A DNA stretch of 64,000 nt from Onthophagus taurus (GCF_036711975.1 NC_091967.1:10044001-10108000), one strand, 5' to 3'. Shown: positions 13,232 to 26,234, numbered from the stretch's first letter. The notes: generated by a model from the sequence alone, not told the origin. Numbers and translations: made by a program.

Positions 13232-16200
13232 TTATGTTGGTGTATACCAAGAGGGCATCCATCTTTGTTCCTTATAAAGACCCTCACCTCCAGTACAACA
13301 ACAACTATTATTATGTACCTGTCTATCCAAAACAACGAAAGCCTTATTTTTAGATTTCCTATCGTGCCATAATCGTTTATCAGGACTAACATCTCTTATA
13401 ATCCACGGTAAAGGTGAAGTGATTGGTTGATAAGCTAAATCTTCAACTCTCACTGGACTTGAAAATCTTGAACCAACTCTGCTTCGATGGACAACTTCCG
13501 GAGAAACCATTCTTTGGGATGATTTAGATTTAACCAATTTTGTACTACTTTTTCTTCTTAAATTGGTGGGTTTTCGAGTTGTTGGACTAAGAGATCTTGA
13601 CAACCGCGAGGAAGAAGAATTTGTGCTACTTTTTGGTACCACCAATTTTGGTTTTGGAAGAGGTAATTTACTGGATTTCAAATTCAATTTTGAGGTGATA
13701 CTACTCATTGTACTCGCTGAAGAACGTTTGCGATCATCTGACGATGATGAAGTTGCTGCTGGTTTTTTAACTGATACAGGAATGTATGACTTTGAATCTG
13801 ATGATTTTGAATCACGTTTTGATTTATGAGGTTTATTCCTAAATAATAATAAAAAAAAGTTTTTAATATTTCGTTTTTATGTTATTGTGATGTTACCCAA
13901 AAGTTACTTACTTACAGAGTGTCTTCAATTGGTTTCTTTTCATCTTCTTTTTTCTTTGAAATTATTAAATTGTCTATCGGTCTAGGTTTGCGTTGGACTC
14001 TTTCTCTTATCAAATAATCTCTATAAGCTTTGCGATATTCAGGTTGACACTCAAATCTTCCTTCAAGCTTCAATTCTGGTTCATGTTTGATAAGCTCGGA
14101 TTTATGGAAATCCTTATGTTGTACATAAACGGCTTCTTTTTCTGTTAAATGATGCATCTAAAGCAATAATTACTGTTATAACTAGATAATGCGTTTAAAT
14201 GATTTAAAATAATTTAGAATTACACAATTTTTTTTTGTAATAATAACCTACCAAAAAATTCTACACACACACAAATACTTTTTTCACTAAAAATTCTTAA
14301 CGTACTTCCCCAGAATTTTTCAAGTGGCATTCAGGACGCTTCACGTTCGGTCTTTCCCTTGGAAAGTTTACGAATGAACTGGAATATTCCGGATTAATAT
14401 CCATTTCACCATCGGTTTTCAAGTTTCCTGTTCTTCCATGTATTCGTTTCACCGGCGAACGCCTTCCGGTTTCGTAAAAATCGATGTAGGCATTCTTATA
14501 TTCTGGAGTCATAGCCCTTTTCCCCTCCAACTTTAAGTGTGTCGATCTTCTACGACGCTCTGTTCTCGGTGATCGTTTTTCTACAAATTCTTCTCTTGTT
14601 TCTGTCATCCCTTCCATGGCTCCACGTTGTTTTAAATGACTACTGGGATGATAAGCTGGTGGTCTTTCTGATTTTGGATGTAATACAAATTTTTCTTTGT
14701 ACTCTGGATATTTTATGTCTTTATCATCGCCTAAAAATATAGATTGAAATTGCATTTTAAAAAATATTTCCTATATAATTACTTTACCTAAGATAAATTT
14801 TCGATCACCACCTCTTAAAAAAGGAATTAAAGGATGATGTGACTCTTTAGATTTCGTTTCTGCATTAATATCATATGTTCCATCAATTTTAATATTATGC
14901 GCCGGTAGTAAAGGGGTTTGTTTTTGTACCTTATGTTCCACAAATACGTCCCTATACTCAGGGTGTAAATCTAGGTCGCCTTCCAAATGCAAATTCGTCG
15001 ACATTTTCAATAGGGGTTGTCGCTTTTCCACCTTGAACGGTAAAAACTTGTCATGATTCTCCGTGCTGATTATTCTATCACCCTCCAAATGCAGATTAGT
15101 CGACTTCTTGCACAACGGAGGTCGTTGTTGGTAATCATGCATAACAAATTTTTCCCTATTCTCGGTATTCTTTTCCATCTCACCCTCTAATTTCAACGTA
15201 GTCGGTTTCTTCAAAAGATGTTGTCGTTTAAAAAGTAAGTACTCGATGAATTTTTCAGCTTTTTCGGTAGAAGTCAAAAGATCACCTTCTATTTTTAAAT
15301 TTTCTAATGGTTTTATAAGATTTTGTTTTATGAATCCGTCGTGATTTATATATTTTGAACGAATTTCTGTTGAATATCGCAAACTAAAAAGTAATTTACA
15401 AGCTTTAAATATTAATGTTTCCAAGGCGCTTTAAAAAGTAAACAACTTACTCTATTTGAAATCGACAGTGAAACACAAAAGTTGCCGCAGTAAAAATGCA
15501 AATGCGAAAGGAACACCGAGGCTAACAAACTAACGACTGTGTAGATAGTGAAAGACTAAAAGTTCGTGACTGAAACAGGGTCGACCGAGGTCACCACGCG
15601 GTGTGGTCTTCGATCTGTATACTTCAGGGTGCTTTTGAGAAGGACCCTCCCATGAAAATTGAGGACGAAATATTGGCAACAAATGGAAAATCGATGGCAA
15701 AGTGAAGTGATGATGTAGTATAGCCGTGAGTAATCACCGCAAAACACTTTAACTAATGGACTAGAGAGAACGCTTATCTACTCTAGAAAATCGAAACTTA
15801 GACTACTTACTTCATCACTTTATATAGACCAAGCGTGTGGAATATTTTAAGGCACGTGAAGTTTCAGAGATAAATTAAGTTGACGTCGAGTCCACTTTGA
15901 AGATATAAAGTTTGGTTGTTTGTGGATTTTATAAAATTTATAAACAAGAAGTGGTTATTTTATGATTGAATATTTTAAGTTATAATTTTTCATTAACATT
16001 AAATAACTTAAAACGTTATAGAGGGTGCGGCAAAAAGTGCGTTCGCTCTGGCGGATTATTTGAAATCGAGATAATTGCGATTTGATTGAGTATGATTACA
16101 TTGATTACACTTGAAAGGTATAATTAGTATAGAAATAATCCTAGGAAGCAATAAAATAAGATCTATGATATAACCACAAATATCTATAAACACGTTGTAC

Positions 16201-19200
16201 TTTTCTTTCTTAAAACTTCTAATCTTTGTTTAATAATAATGTCATTTCGTAATATACTGGTGAGCAAAAAATTGCTGGAGTTTGGATGAAAAGGTTCGCA
16301 AAGTGTTTTTTACGAAATTAGCTTCAAGAGGTTAATGAATAACCCAGTAAGTAGAAGATGGCTTCGTGCTGATACATTATCATGTAGACACCACATTTTA
16401 ACAGTACTGTTTGCTCACAATCATTTGGCATGGAGTGATAAGGACTAGAGTAAGGTTTTGTTTTTAAATAAGAAGTTGCTGATGGATGGATCATTATTTG
16501 TTAAAGAGTATGTTTTCATAAAACCTCTCAGATAGATAACAAAGCTTCTGGAACATCATGCTATGCCCATAATTTCAATGCAACTGGAGTTACTACCAAT
16601 CAACAGCTGTAAATATTCAGATCATAAGCCAACTCAAAGTCGAACGCTGTTTTAATTGCTTCAGAGTAATGTCTAAACTGTAAAGTACTGGGTCAAACGA
16701 AAATGAGCCTTAATAACGACCCAAAATGCTTCCTGCGGTATGATCTTAATAACTTGCACTGCGCTAGATGCAGCCAAAACTTTTCTTTTTCGTAACTTGA
16801 GTTAATTTACACTCTAACATTACCACAGCGACGTTTTTTGTCAATCTACAATAAACCTGCTCATTTCCAACAAACAATACAAAGATTAAGAAGAACCGGA
16901 ATCATTTAAACTTGATTATCGTGGATGCTGTTATGAAATCAATATTAAAGAGAACAACAGTGTCTCCCTCTTCTCTTATCCATTCATGGTCAAACGTTTG
17001 AGTTTTGCAATTCGGATAATCATATCAGGAACTTCCGTCTTCTTCTTACATCCTCGTTAGTCACACGGTCGCATAACGAAACACCAAGCATTGACCTTGG
17101 CTTTTTACCTACATGCAATTTAAAGTTTTAGAAGTATTGCGGTCAGTTTAGACAGATTGGTAAGTTACTTTTGAAGAAATTTTTCAATTTTTCATAGGCT
17201 GCCCATGCAAGATTTATTCATATAATACTGAAATATGCATGTAATCTTGCTGTAAACAGGTTTGGCAATAACGTTTCACCTGTTCGTAGTGAACAGAGGG
17301 GGTTCACTTGGACAGGATCCGTGCTTTCATACATTCTCACTGACATGGCCACATTTCTGTATATATATATTAGCTTTCTACATCTACACTTGAAGTGCTT
17401 CCAAGGTGGCTTCAAACTGTATGAATATCCTCAAACGCCATAACAAACGGCCAATTGTACTCGATAGTTTTTTGAAAACGCTTATACTAATTAAGCTGTC
17501 TCAATATTGCCCTTCAGACGTTTCTGCTCCTCATCCATGTCATCAAAGAATCTATCAATAATTACTCAGAAAATTGCTGTCCTCCAAGCAAGAGAAGTCC
17601 AAACAATAATTTAAACAAACTCCAGAGATGCTCACTTTTACACTGCTGAGGAATTACTTTCAATAGTGAAGTAAATAAGGTTCCCTACTCAATCTCTACG
17701 TTTTGTAAGAAATTTGGGTAGTTTGTGACAATTAACTTCGTATGCATATATTGGCACATATAGGAACAATAAGACAATCAGGGCCATTGTGTTTTCTTGG
17801 ATATGATAAAAGAGTTTGATAGGTCAGAGAGAAATGTGGCAACTGATAATTTTTTTAGAAACTTCGATTTTACTAATAAATGAAAAGAGAACTCTTACAC
17901 TGCTTGGTACACTTTGAAAAATAAATTGGTGCTTCTTCAAGATTAGTTATGACGTGGGAGAAGAATGTGAGAAGGATTCAACATTTTGCTACCAAGATAA
18001 TGTACGCTACTATGTTCGCTTCAATTATGTACAATAAGAGTGAAAGAAGCAATTAACCATTCTTATCAATGATTGTGTTACTGGTTGTTCTACCTGGATA
18101 TAGCATATATTTACATAATTTTTCCTCACCTCGCCTTCTAAACTATCAATTAGTAGAAAATACTTTTTTATGCAGTTAATGAATTTTAATAATACACCAA
18201 CACAGATATTGTAAGAAAATATACTGGTTGATTTGCCGTCAACTATGTTTTATGTAAACGTAAATTGTCCTCTATATATGTAAATTTTGAAGATTTAAAA
18301 ATACGATACATACAAAACATGAAAAAAAACTTTATTTATCATCATACTATATCTGACTCCCTGACTCATTATAATGTATTAATCATTTTTTACGGTTTTA
18401 TTTAATTAACGCGTTTCGTGTTCATATCGACCATAAAAGAAGAATTTTATGCATTTTTATAGGTAACATAGTTAAAATGTGTTTCAAGGTTTATGCGACA
18501 AGACCAAGTTCATTACACAATTACCATTTTTATGCGAAACAATTTAAATAACGAAAAAGTGATTATTTTAATACAAAAATAACCTCTACATTGTTGTATT
18601 TACCTTTTATCGAATTCTTCATTCAAATCCATTGTTTCATCAAAAACGGACTTTCGTCCTTTTGATAAACTTTTTTTTAAGAAATAATTACTTTCATATC
18701 TTGCGTAATCAGGTCTCCATGTTTTGCGAGAAGCTACATCCTTAAACAAAAATACTAAAGAATAAAATTTATTAATCCCTCAAAGAATAATCATTGAGTG
18801 AACCTAGTTTGTTTGATTCTATAATGGGATTTGTATAATTGAAAATAATGATCTTATGATGAAACTACTCATGATTTACTTACAGAAGTAGTTAATTTTG
18901 GTAATTTAAGTTCTTGTAAAAATAAATTGTGAAAACTTCTGGTGTATTCAGATACGATTGACTTATAGGAACCTTCACCGAAGTAAAGGTTATCCTCTAG
19001 TTGGATTGCATCTATTAAATTTCGAAGAAAAAACTATTAAAATAGCTTTTTCATACAAACTCAAAAATTTACATTTCTAATCAAGTTAATTTTGAAAATT
19101 TTTTCTTACCTTTCTGCTTTTTCTTTCTGTATCTGTAAAGTTCATCGACGGTTACTCCTGGTGGAAAGCCACTTTCACCAATTTTCTTATAATTCCTTCT

Positions 19201-19688
19201 TGCACTCCCCACTTTGTCTTTTTTCCTACAACAATAACACGTGTTATATGAATATTAATTTTAAAACGTCCAGTTTCAGTTAATAATCATCCTGTTTTGT
19301 ATTCATCTGCAGCAATATACTTAAATTACAATACTAATTTTAAATTTACATTATCGACCCACTTTAAGATACCGAAAGTCTTGTATATTCTTGAGGATAT
19401 TTGTAAATGTGATACGTATATTTAAAGAATGAATTGCGTGTTTAGATGAGCTCGAAACGATACCAGAACGGCATTTCAATTCCGAGTTAAACCGATCTTG
19501 TTCATTAATTATTTAAAATATATCAATCACTGACTTGGATGGACAATGTAATTAATTAGCTTGCAATAAAACAAGTTTTTGCTGTAAACACGAAGGTTAA
19601 TAAAAAATTTAAAAAAATTGGCTTCCTTTCAAATTATTTTCAGAAAATGTGTAACAGGTACTTACATACACTGTCTAACAAAAACCAT
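13232..19688 (-). CDS. SAXO/MAP6-like microtubule-associated repeat protein, eight exons
   Basis: Exons, minus strand: 19688-19666, 19225-19110, 19011-18884, 18740-18604, 15383-14788, 14730-14306, 14157-13916 and 13838-13232. Every junction keeps phase, and the total is exactly 758 codons including the stop (757 residues). The start MVFVRQC is chosen because its donor (AT|GTAAGT) is in phase with the next exon. The middle holds about ten repeats of roughly 38 residues of the form LKLEGD...TE.R.KFV.....KRPPL.KK.TNL. These resemble Mn-type modules of SAXO/FAM154 and MAP6 proteins, which bind and stabilise axonemal or neuronal microtubules. The N-terminus has aromatic motifs (SEYTRSF, WRPDYARYE), and the last 200 residues are Ser/Lys-rich and probably disordered. 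The function comes from repeat resemblance only; an MDM1-like protein is an alternative. A ciliary or sperm-tail role is a guess. Confidence 0.75.
15451..15573 (-). promoter_or_regulatory. Possible internal promoter and alternative first exon of the SAXO-like gene
   Basis: On the minus strand the initiator TTTCAGTCAC (TCAGTC at 15573-15568) is followed by an exon-like stretch richer in GC. A strong donor AATAGA|GTAAGT lies at 15451/15450, only 61-67 bases before the acceptor at 15384. No ATG lies in this stretch, so it would be untranslated. The shorter protein would start at a later Met, or at 15424 (METLIFK) if the small intron is retained. Confidence 0.4.
15574..18603 (-). other. Large intron of the SAXO-like gene
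   Basis: The intron runs from the donor at 18604/18603 (AAAAG|GTAAAT) to the acceptor at 15384, phase 2. It contains the Tc1-like relic near 16255-16760. Between about 16800 and 18600 only broken frames of unknown origin were seen, one with moderately long open stretches near 17480-18000. None was recognised. Confidence 0.55.
16255..16760 (+). mobile_element. Degraded Tc1/mariner-type transposase relic
   Basis: Broken plus-strand frames read FAHNHLAWSDKDxSKVLFLN, then a ...DGSLFVKEYVF segment, and later LNNDPKCFL. These correspond to the FA..H..W...DW..VLFSDES, DG...V and QDNDPKHTA blocks of Tc1-like DDE transposases. The second catalytic Asp block (NDPK) is still readable, but several stops and frameshifts show it is dead. 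Terminal inverted repeats were not found. Confidence 0.55.
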
Positions 19689-22092
19689 AATAAAACAACA
19701 CTATTACCAGGTAACATCGTAACTCCCCGTGGTGAAAAACCATACCGAAAGAAAATCAGCTCCAAACTAAGCGTGTGCGGCTACATAGAGGAAAATAATT
19801 AACAACCGACACAATACCTACCACAGACTGGTACGGTTTTCCCAAAGGGGTTTTCCACTCCCCGTTTTCAACGATGACGTTGCGTTTAACCTAAACGGTT
19901 AACCCATTTTCCCCGTCTCGGGAAACAGAGAACGGATTCAAAAATATCCGTAATACAATTTAACCTTTAACCCACTAACCTATATTTAATACTCCGAACA
20001 AAGTTATTTTCACCACATTTGTGCGTGATCGTCTATTTTAAATCACAAATACCCTACGCCTCCAGGTGAACTTCTTCGTTATAATCCGAGCAGATCTTTT
20101 AGATTTGATCTAATGCAATATAACTTCGTTGAACACGAAAATTTACCTTCAATACTTTATTTTTAGTAGACTACTAGGAAAGGATGTAATTAAATTAATT
20201 AATCTACAAATCTATGGCGAAATTTTTTATATCGTTTCAGAGCGATATTCGCAAAAGTACTTATGGTGAAAGAAAAAAAATTGTGCTAGGTATCGAAAAT
20301 ACGGCTCAATAAGTATTAGATTATTGTGTGAAGCATAACTATGCAGAACTACAGGACATACAATAAATCTTCCTTAGATTTAGATGCTTCTATTAGATAC
20401 TGCTATATCCACATTCGATATGGATGTTATCCACCTGTTCTTCTGTCCTCGTTTAGAGTTTCTGACCGCTTGAGCATGCTGACCACCGAAGTTTCTGTTC
20501 TTTTCTTATATATACCACTTCATCCATAAAAGCAACAAATAGTAATGAGGATAAACATGCTAGAAGTCTTCCCATTAAGACTCACCTCTTCCTTCACTCG
20601 CTGGCGCATGAACCTGATTGCCTGCATCAGCTATGGGAGAGTCTCTTTCTTCTCTAGAGCTCTTCAGACCTCTTGTCTTGGAACCTCATCAAACGCAAAG
20701 TGCATAGCTAGATACACAGCTATAGAAGCATTAGATCAATAATATAAAGAGTTTGTTCTTTTGCCAAGACTTAAACTTCAAACTAATCTAGTCGAGGTTT
20801 TGATGGGACAAAGACTAATAATAATAACCTCTGGTTTATAACCTGTTCTCTTTTTGTTGTAATTAACCATAGGCTCGATATACTATTGCTTACCTTACCT
20901 ACACGTAGCAAAAGTAACTTGTGTAAGTTTTGCCAAATAAAACAATGTTGTGTCCAAACCATTAATGATATTTAACACACACCGAGCTATTCTATAACCT
21001 GGTATCTTTGAAGCACTTTCAAAACAAATCAAAATAGCATTTTCTAATACTTTCATCTTCCAAGTCAATCGATTAGTACCATTTAAACACATCCAAAAGC
21101 TTTTTCAATTTTTTGTTACCTTTAACACACTTTTAAAAGATAACAAAACGTTCATTTTAATTCTTTATTTCTGCGTATATATTACATTCTACTATCTGTG
21201 TCAAAAGTCAAGGCCCCTCACTTTAAAGATCAATATCTTCGCGACCGCTCGATGAAAAAAATTGCGGAAAGTTTGTTGTAATTACTGAACATTTCTACGT
21301 AACATGTGAAGCAATGCGGGGAGAGGGGGGTTTGTCCAATAGGAAAAAATTGTGCGTTCCAAACAGGACGTCGCGCCTTTATTTTATTTACACAAAGAAA
21401 TATAGGTGCGCCCTTCTGTCTGGAACACACACCAGGCAGATTGAACAGAACTCTTCTTTTTCATTAAACTCGCGATAAAACGAAAATCAACTTTATGGCA
21501 ATTTGTTTCATCAAGCTGTTGCAACGATTCTCGTTAGGTGGATGTAATAAGATTTATATTTTACATAAGATAATGCGCCATCTAGATATTAGAAACGAAT
21601 ATACATATAATAAGGAAAAAACGACAAATTATGTGATAGATTTTTTTTAAGAATGTTCAGCTTTCTAACAATAGTTAGCGTTGTAACTAAGTTTGCAAAT
21701 TTTAATTTTATTTAAAAAAAATAATTTATTCCAATTAAGTTTAATAGATATGATTTATAAGTCATAAAGTTTTATTAAGAATTTTGATACAAAATCAATA
21801 AAATGTTGAAAAAGACTCGTTGGTTTCGTCCTGATATAGGTTTTCGTACTCTATTGTCTTGAAAATGCTTTATATCTGCTTATTTACAGAGCACCTAGAT
21901 AATGTCTTAATATTTCTTGCACCTAACAAAAATGAAGCAGCTTTAGAATTAGAAAATAAACTTCAAAAAACATGTTTTTAAACAGGTAGCCTTTTATTAG
22001 AATAACAAAAAGTAGTAATTTAACAAACCAGAAAAGTAATTTTTATATTTAAGGCACCATTTCGTAAAAAAGTAATAACTATTTTACAAAAG
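19689..22092. other. Intergenic DNA between the SAXO-like and TOM20-like genes
   Basis: The part from about 19720 to 19940 is relatively GC- and CpG-rich and sits just upstream of the SAXO-like start on the minus strand, so it probably carries that gene's promoter. The stretch near 20340-20760 also has raised GC and open plus-strand frames but no recognisable protein; it may be an old repeat. Nothing else was identified. Confidence 0.4.
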
Positions 22093-22557
22093 CTACCTTA
22101 ATCGATCGTAAAGGGCACTTTCTAGCGGATCGGAGAAATTAATCCTTGAGCATGTATTAATATTACCTTTGATCAAGACATTTAAGAGCATATGATAAAC
22201 CGTAGGATCCAAACAATTTTTCAACGTCCTCAAAAATTTCTCCGGATGAGAACAAACCGAAACGGCGTTTGCGAAATGTTGGGTCGCCTCATCGACATTA
22301 CCCTTCATCATGAGTGCTTCGCCCACTTGCAACTCGTGCAATATGATGACATCCTCCTCCTTTCTAGACTCGGTGACGCCACTGGCTATTCGCACCCTGT
22401 CTAATTCACTTAATTTACGTTCGTATTCTCGTTTTAATCGAAGTTTACGCCGATGATACAAATCCCTTTTCTGTCCACGGTCCAGGTACATCCACGCCAA
22501 GAGAAACCCGAGGCCGCCCATCGTCGCCGCTATACCATATACGTATACTCTGTCCAT
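22093..22557 (-). CDS. Tom20: TOM20-like mitochondrial import receptor subunit, intronless
   Basis: One exon of 154 residues. Residues about 6-24 form a single hydrophobic segment, followed at once by a basic RKLRLKREYERKL stretch, the N-terminal anchor layout of TOM20. A TPR-like region follows (LHELQVGEALMMKGNVDEAT, then HFANAVSVCSHPEKFLRTL and a Pro-containing DPTVYHMLLNVL). In TOM20 this fold binds the amphipathic presequence at the cytosolic face of the mitochondrial outer membrane. The length is close to the animal norm of about 145-170. The lack of introns and fairly diverged sequence would also fit a retro-derived paralogue, as insects can carry a second TOM20 gene. An AATAAA lies near 21993-21998 on the minus strand. 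Confidence 0.85.
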   Translation of the reverse strand: MDRVYVYGIAATMGGLGFLLAWMYLDRGQKRDLYHRRKLRLKREYERKLSELDRVRIASGVTESRKEEDVIILHELQVGEALMMKGNVDEATQHFANAVSVCSHPEKFLRTLKNCLDPTVYHMLLNVLIKGNINTCSRINFSDPLESALYDRLR

Positions 22558-23566
22558 CGTAATCAGATAATTTTGATGATGGTAACGGTCAAAATGAGGT
22601 GCTTTTGATTATGGAAAAGCTTTTTTTACAATTACGAGATTTACATTTCATATCCGAACGATTAAACGTCAATATTAACGACAAATGATAACTAGATAAT
22701 TTTTTTTAATTAAAATTTTTGATTAAGAATTTATCGAGGTGCAAATTTGGTTGCCAAAACGACTCTTTAACATATTCCGTTTCAATTTAATGATGTATTT
22801 TGGACCATCGAGATAAAATTGTACACGTGTTATGATAATTTTTGTGGTCAACCATAACGATGAATGTAAAATTTGAAAATAAAAAAATGGAAAAGTTTGA
22901 GTTGTTTATGTTAAAATAAATGTTAATTCTAAAAAGTGATAAATCAGAATTTTTGCTTGATCAATACGTGAATGACTAATTTTAAAATCAACATCAATAA
23001 TATTAGTTACGTGATGAAAAACAAGTTCATTCTTTATAAAAGAATTATAGTGTTGCAACAATTTTGTTTTTTTTTTATTCATGGAATTGGTTTAGGTATT
23101 TTATTTGTAATATTTCCTACATAAACCATCATATCTCTTCATTCAATTAGGTTATTTAGATTTTAGTTAATTAACAACGACTACAAGATAACTAATTATT
23201 GGATAACATTATGGATAAACATTTACGCATATAATCAAAATTGAGATAAAATATTACAGATTATTATTAAATATTATTATAAATCCTGTAAATCAAGTTC
23301 ATCTCTCGTAAATATTGCGCAGCAAAGAAAATACTTTTATGGTATAATTTATAATTATTATAAAGATATAGATAAACAGTAATTATTATTTTTAATCTTG
23401 TTTTGTCTTATTGAACAAACTTCAAGTGTACTTATTGTCGAAAATTAATTTCCACTAACTAATCTATTTTGAAGTTTATGTGAATTATAAATTATTAATA
23501 CTTATAAACTATAAATAACATAAATTCTACTATGAACATTCCAAAATGTAGAAAAGTCCTCACCAA
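22558..23566. other. AT-rich intergenic DNA
   Basis: Very AT-rich, with no open frame or repeat of note. It holds the upstream region of the TOM20-like gene (minus) and the 5' flank of the tRNA (plus). Confidence 0.5.
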
Positions 23567-23639
23567 GCCCCTGTGGCCTAATGGATAAGGCATCGGCCTC
23601 CTAAGCCGGGGACTGTGGGTTCGAGTCCCACCAGGGGTA
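23567..23639 (+). tRNA. tRNA-Arg (anticodon CCT)
   Basis: A 73-base cloverleaf. The acceptor stem pairs GCCCCTG with CAGGGGT, and the D arm contains GGCCTAATGGATAAGGC. The anticodon stem TCGGC/GCCGG closes the loop CTCCTAA, with anticodon CCT at 23600-23602. The T arm is GTGGG TTCGAGT CCCAC, which carries the B box GGTTCGAGTCC. The A box is TGGCCTAATGG. The discriminator base is A. There is no intron and no encoded CCA. It reads AGG codons. Confidence 0.97.
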
Positions 23640-23864
23640 CGCAAAAATTATCTTTTTACTTTACAATAAATTAAAAATTTTAATTTATTTTTGTTATATT
23701 TTAAACAAAAATTGTTTGTAACATAAATATCTCAATGACTTAAAACTGACTTACTTATTAATTGTTGAAAATTAGTACATTTGTGACAATGTTTAGAATG
23801 ACACTAATTTACAGTGAAGGACAAAAGTCTACATACAACATCAAAATATGACGTTTGCAAAAAT

Positions 23865-24720
23865 AGCACCAGTGTTCAAAAATAACATTGGCCGCAGTAG
23901 AACAAGGCTTTAAGACAGGAACGTCCTGTACAGATGCTGTATTCGTGATGATACAAGTCGTAGAAAAGTCAATAGATTATAATAAACCCGCATTCTTATG
24001 TTTAAAGGATGTCATAAAACTGCTATACTGAACGGCAGAATATCGACAAATATAGTTAAAACATCTATTCAGCATACAAGCACAGATAAATGGAAAACTC
24101 ACTAAAGAAATACCTGTAAATGCTGGCATTCGACAACGGGATATATTGAGTCCCACTACTGTTCAATCTTGTAATGGATGAAACCATAAAAAAAAATAAA
24201 ATGAGCAGGGGCTACAAAATGAATAATCAAGAATTTGTGATCCTCTGCATTAAGAATCCCACAAGCATTTAACAATATAGCGAAACAATTCTGCTCAAAA
24301 AACTAAATGCATGACAACAGCGAAAGAGCCACTTCGATGTACGTGAACCAGAACATAATAGAGCAGGTCATGACATTCAGGTACTTGAACTATCAAGTTG
24401 TAGTAATATTGTAGAGGAAGTATCTCAACAAGTCAGGACAGCTAGTAAAATCGCAGGCTAAATCCGCTTAAACGGTACCTTATGGAGGAACAAGCATCTA
24501 CATATCAACACAAAATCGAGAATATATAAGAGCATCATATACGGCTGAGACTAGACGTGGAGCGTCTAAAACAAAACGGGTATTGGAAACAGTAAATGAA
24601 GATACTTCGCAGAATCACCAGTAAAATTCTATACGACAGGGATAAATCGTTGCTAGGTAAGCGAAGTCTCGGAGGATCAAGGTAAAGATGGAGCGAAAAT
24701 TTGCGTAGGAAATAGAGGCA
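23865..24720 (+). mobile_element. Degraded non-LTR retrotransposon (reverse transcriptase)
   Basis: Plus-strand frames, interrupted by stops, read EQGFKTGTSCTDAVFVMIQV followed by VEKSIDYNKPAFLC, then VNAGIRQGDILSPT. Near the end comes a block matching ...KTKRVLETVEMKILRRITGK with changes (ILRRITSKILYDRDKSLLG). These are the GFR.GRSC.D, ..NKP.Y..F.DL and (V)..GVRQG..LSP..F motifs of LINE reverse transcriptase, and then its C-terminal tail. The catalytic YADD region is not clearly readable. It lies just after the tRNA, which may be coincidence. Confidence 0.75.
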
Positions 24721-25111
24721 TCATTGACGAAGAACAGGTTTTAAGCCTTATTTTAAGCGACAATTTTCAAAATTTTTAGTATTTTGCTGGCTTTGAAGCA
24801 ACCAAGTTTGTTGTTATTTCATTCTATGATTTCATCAATGCAGATTTCAACTTTATGACATCAGTTATTTTACACTACCACATCCTACGCTCCAAAAGTC
24901 CTCAAACAAGTCCAATCGGATTTTAATTCGGACTCTGTGGAGGTCTGATTGTGTTTGACAATGCTTGCTGTATACTTGCAATGTATACAAAGCCTTTTAA
25001 ATTAGATCAGTATTAAGATCCATAATGCACAGCAGTTTTTCCACACCTGATGCTGCTATAGCTCTCCAAACTATGACAATACCCTCGACCAGAAATCCAT
25101 TCTCTTGTCAA

Positions 25112-25455
25112 CATAATAATAATAATTTATTGTTTGCACAAGGTTGCAATTTAAACTACAACACCAATACTTATATAATTCATATCCCTTTCCTCCCCAT
25201 CCATCTCCCTATCCCCCTCCAATCCATATCCTGTTCCCTCAACTCACTACCATCACTACACTCCACCAGCAGATAGTGTAAAGACTCCAAACCCAACCCA
25301 ATCCAACCCTCCCCACATAGTCTGCACCTCCCCCTAAACATCCACATCTAAAGCTGGCTACCAACCTCACCCCCTCCCTTCCCCTTCGCCCTTGCCAACA
25401 TGAAAATAAGCAAACTCGAAGACGGCAATTCTTTTCCGAAATTAGCGGCATTTTT
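25112..25455 (-). mobile_element. LINE 3' end with TAA-type tail
   Basis: On the minus strand a frame reads CRLCGEGWIGLGLESLHYLL followed by VECSDGSELREQ, near an upstream Cys-rich stretch. This resembles the C-terminal zinc-knuckle region of non-LTR elements (C..CG......LHL..EC...LR). A short UTR and a (TAA)n-like tract at about 25112-25128 follow, a typical LINE terminus. The C/G-rich composition contrasts with the flanks. It is 5'-truncated. Confidence 0.55.
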
Positions 25456-26234
25456 CAGGGTGTACTGCTAAAAAGTCCATTATCGCATAGAACTCTTTGA
25501 TAGTTCTTGCATGTATAAACATATGAGATACAATCACGATGACTAATGTTGGTACTAAGGTTTTGTTTTACTTCTTTTAATATAGATAAATTAATTTTTT
25601 TTTTAATTGTCTTTTAGGTAGTTCTTTGGCCGATCTGTACCCACTCAGAAGGAGGATCTTGACTCAATACAATCTTTGGACGTTTTGGCGGTATCTCTTC
25701 TTCAACTACAGTCTTTGCAGTCTTTGGACATATTAATTATAAACGCGCTTTTACGTTTTATGGGAATGTTACAATTGTTTGTCGATATTGTAAATGTTGT
25801 TTACATAACTCCAAAGCAAGGCTATTCAGTAAAACTCTCCAATAGACATATATTAAAGGTTGTTTAAGTTCCTATACTGCAATAGTTTGTGGACGAGGTG
25901 CAAGAACAGGAGTGTTTCGTGACGTAAGTGGCCGCGGATTGCGCGCGCAACCTCAAGGTCATGATTAGTGAGAGTCGAAGTGTCTTCTCTAGTGATAACA
26001 TAAATCAATTACTACTTTAGTTTCCCTCAATTATTTTATGATAATTGAATTTATATCAAAAACTAAGTTGAATTATTTTCCATTTTACTACCGCTGTTAA
26101 TTATATACCACACTAAATATATTAAACTAATTCAATTACATTATTTTAAAAATTTGAATTATTTCCCGGTATTATTTGTAGCCAATGACGTAATGCGCAG
26201 TATGGTTGCGTATAAACCTAGACAACCTCTTATA

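Noticed and set aside
20340-20760. Possible coding region on the plus strand
   Set aside because: Frames are short and broken, with no domain, splice signals or consistent codon pattern.
24830-25100. Possible second transposon scrap between the LINE fragments
   Set aside because: A few phrases looked like transposon sequence, but no motif could be aligned confidently in either direction.
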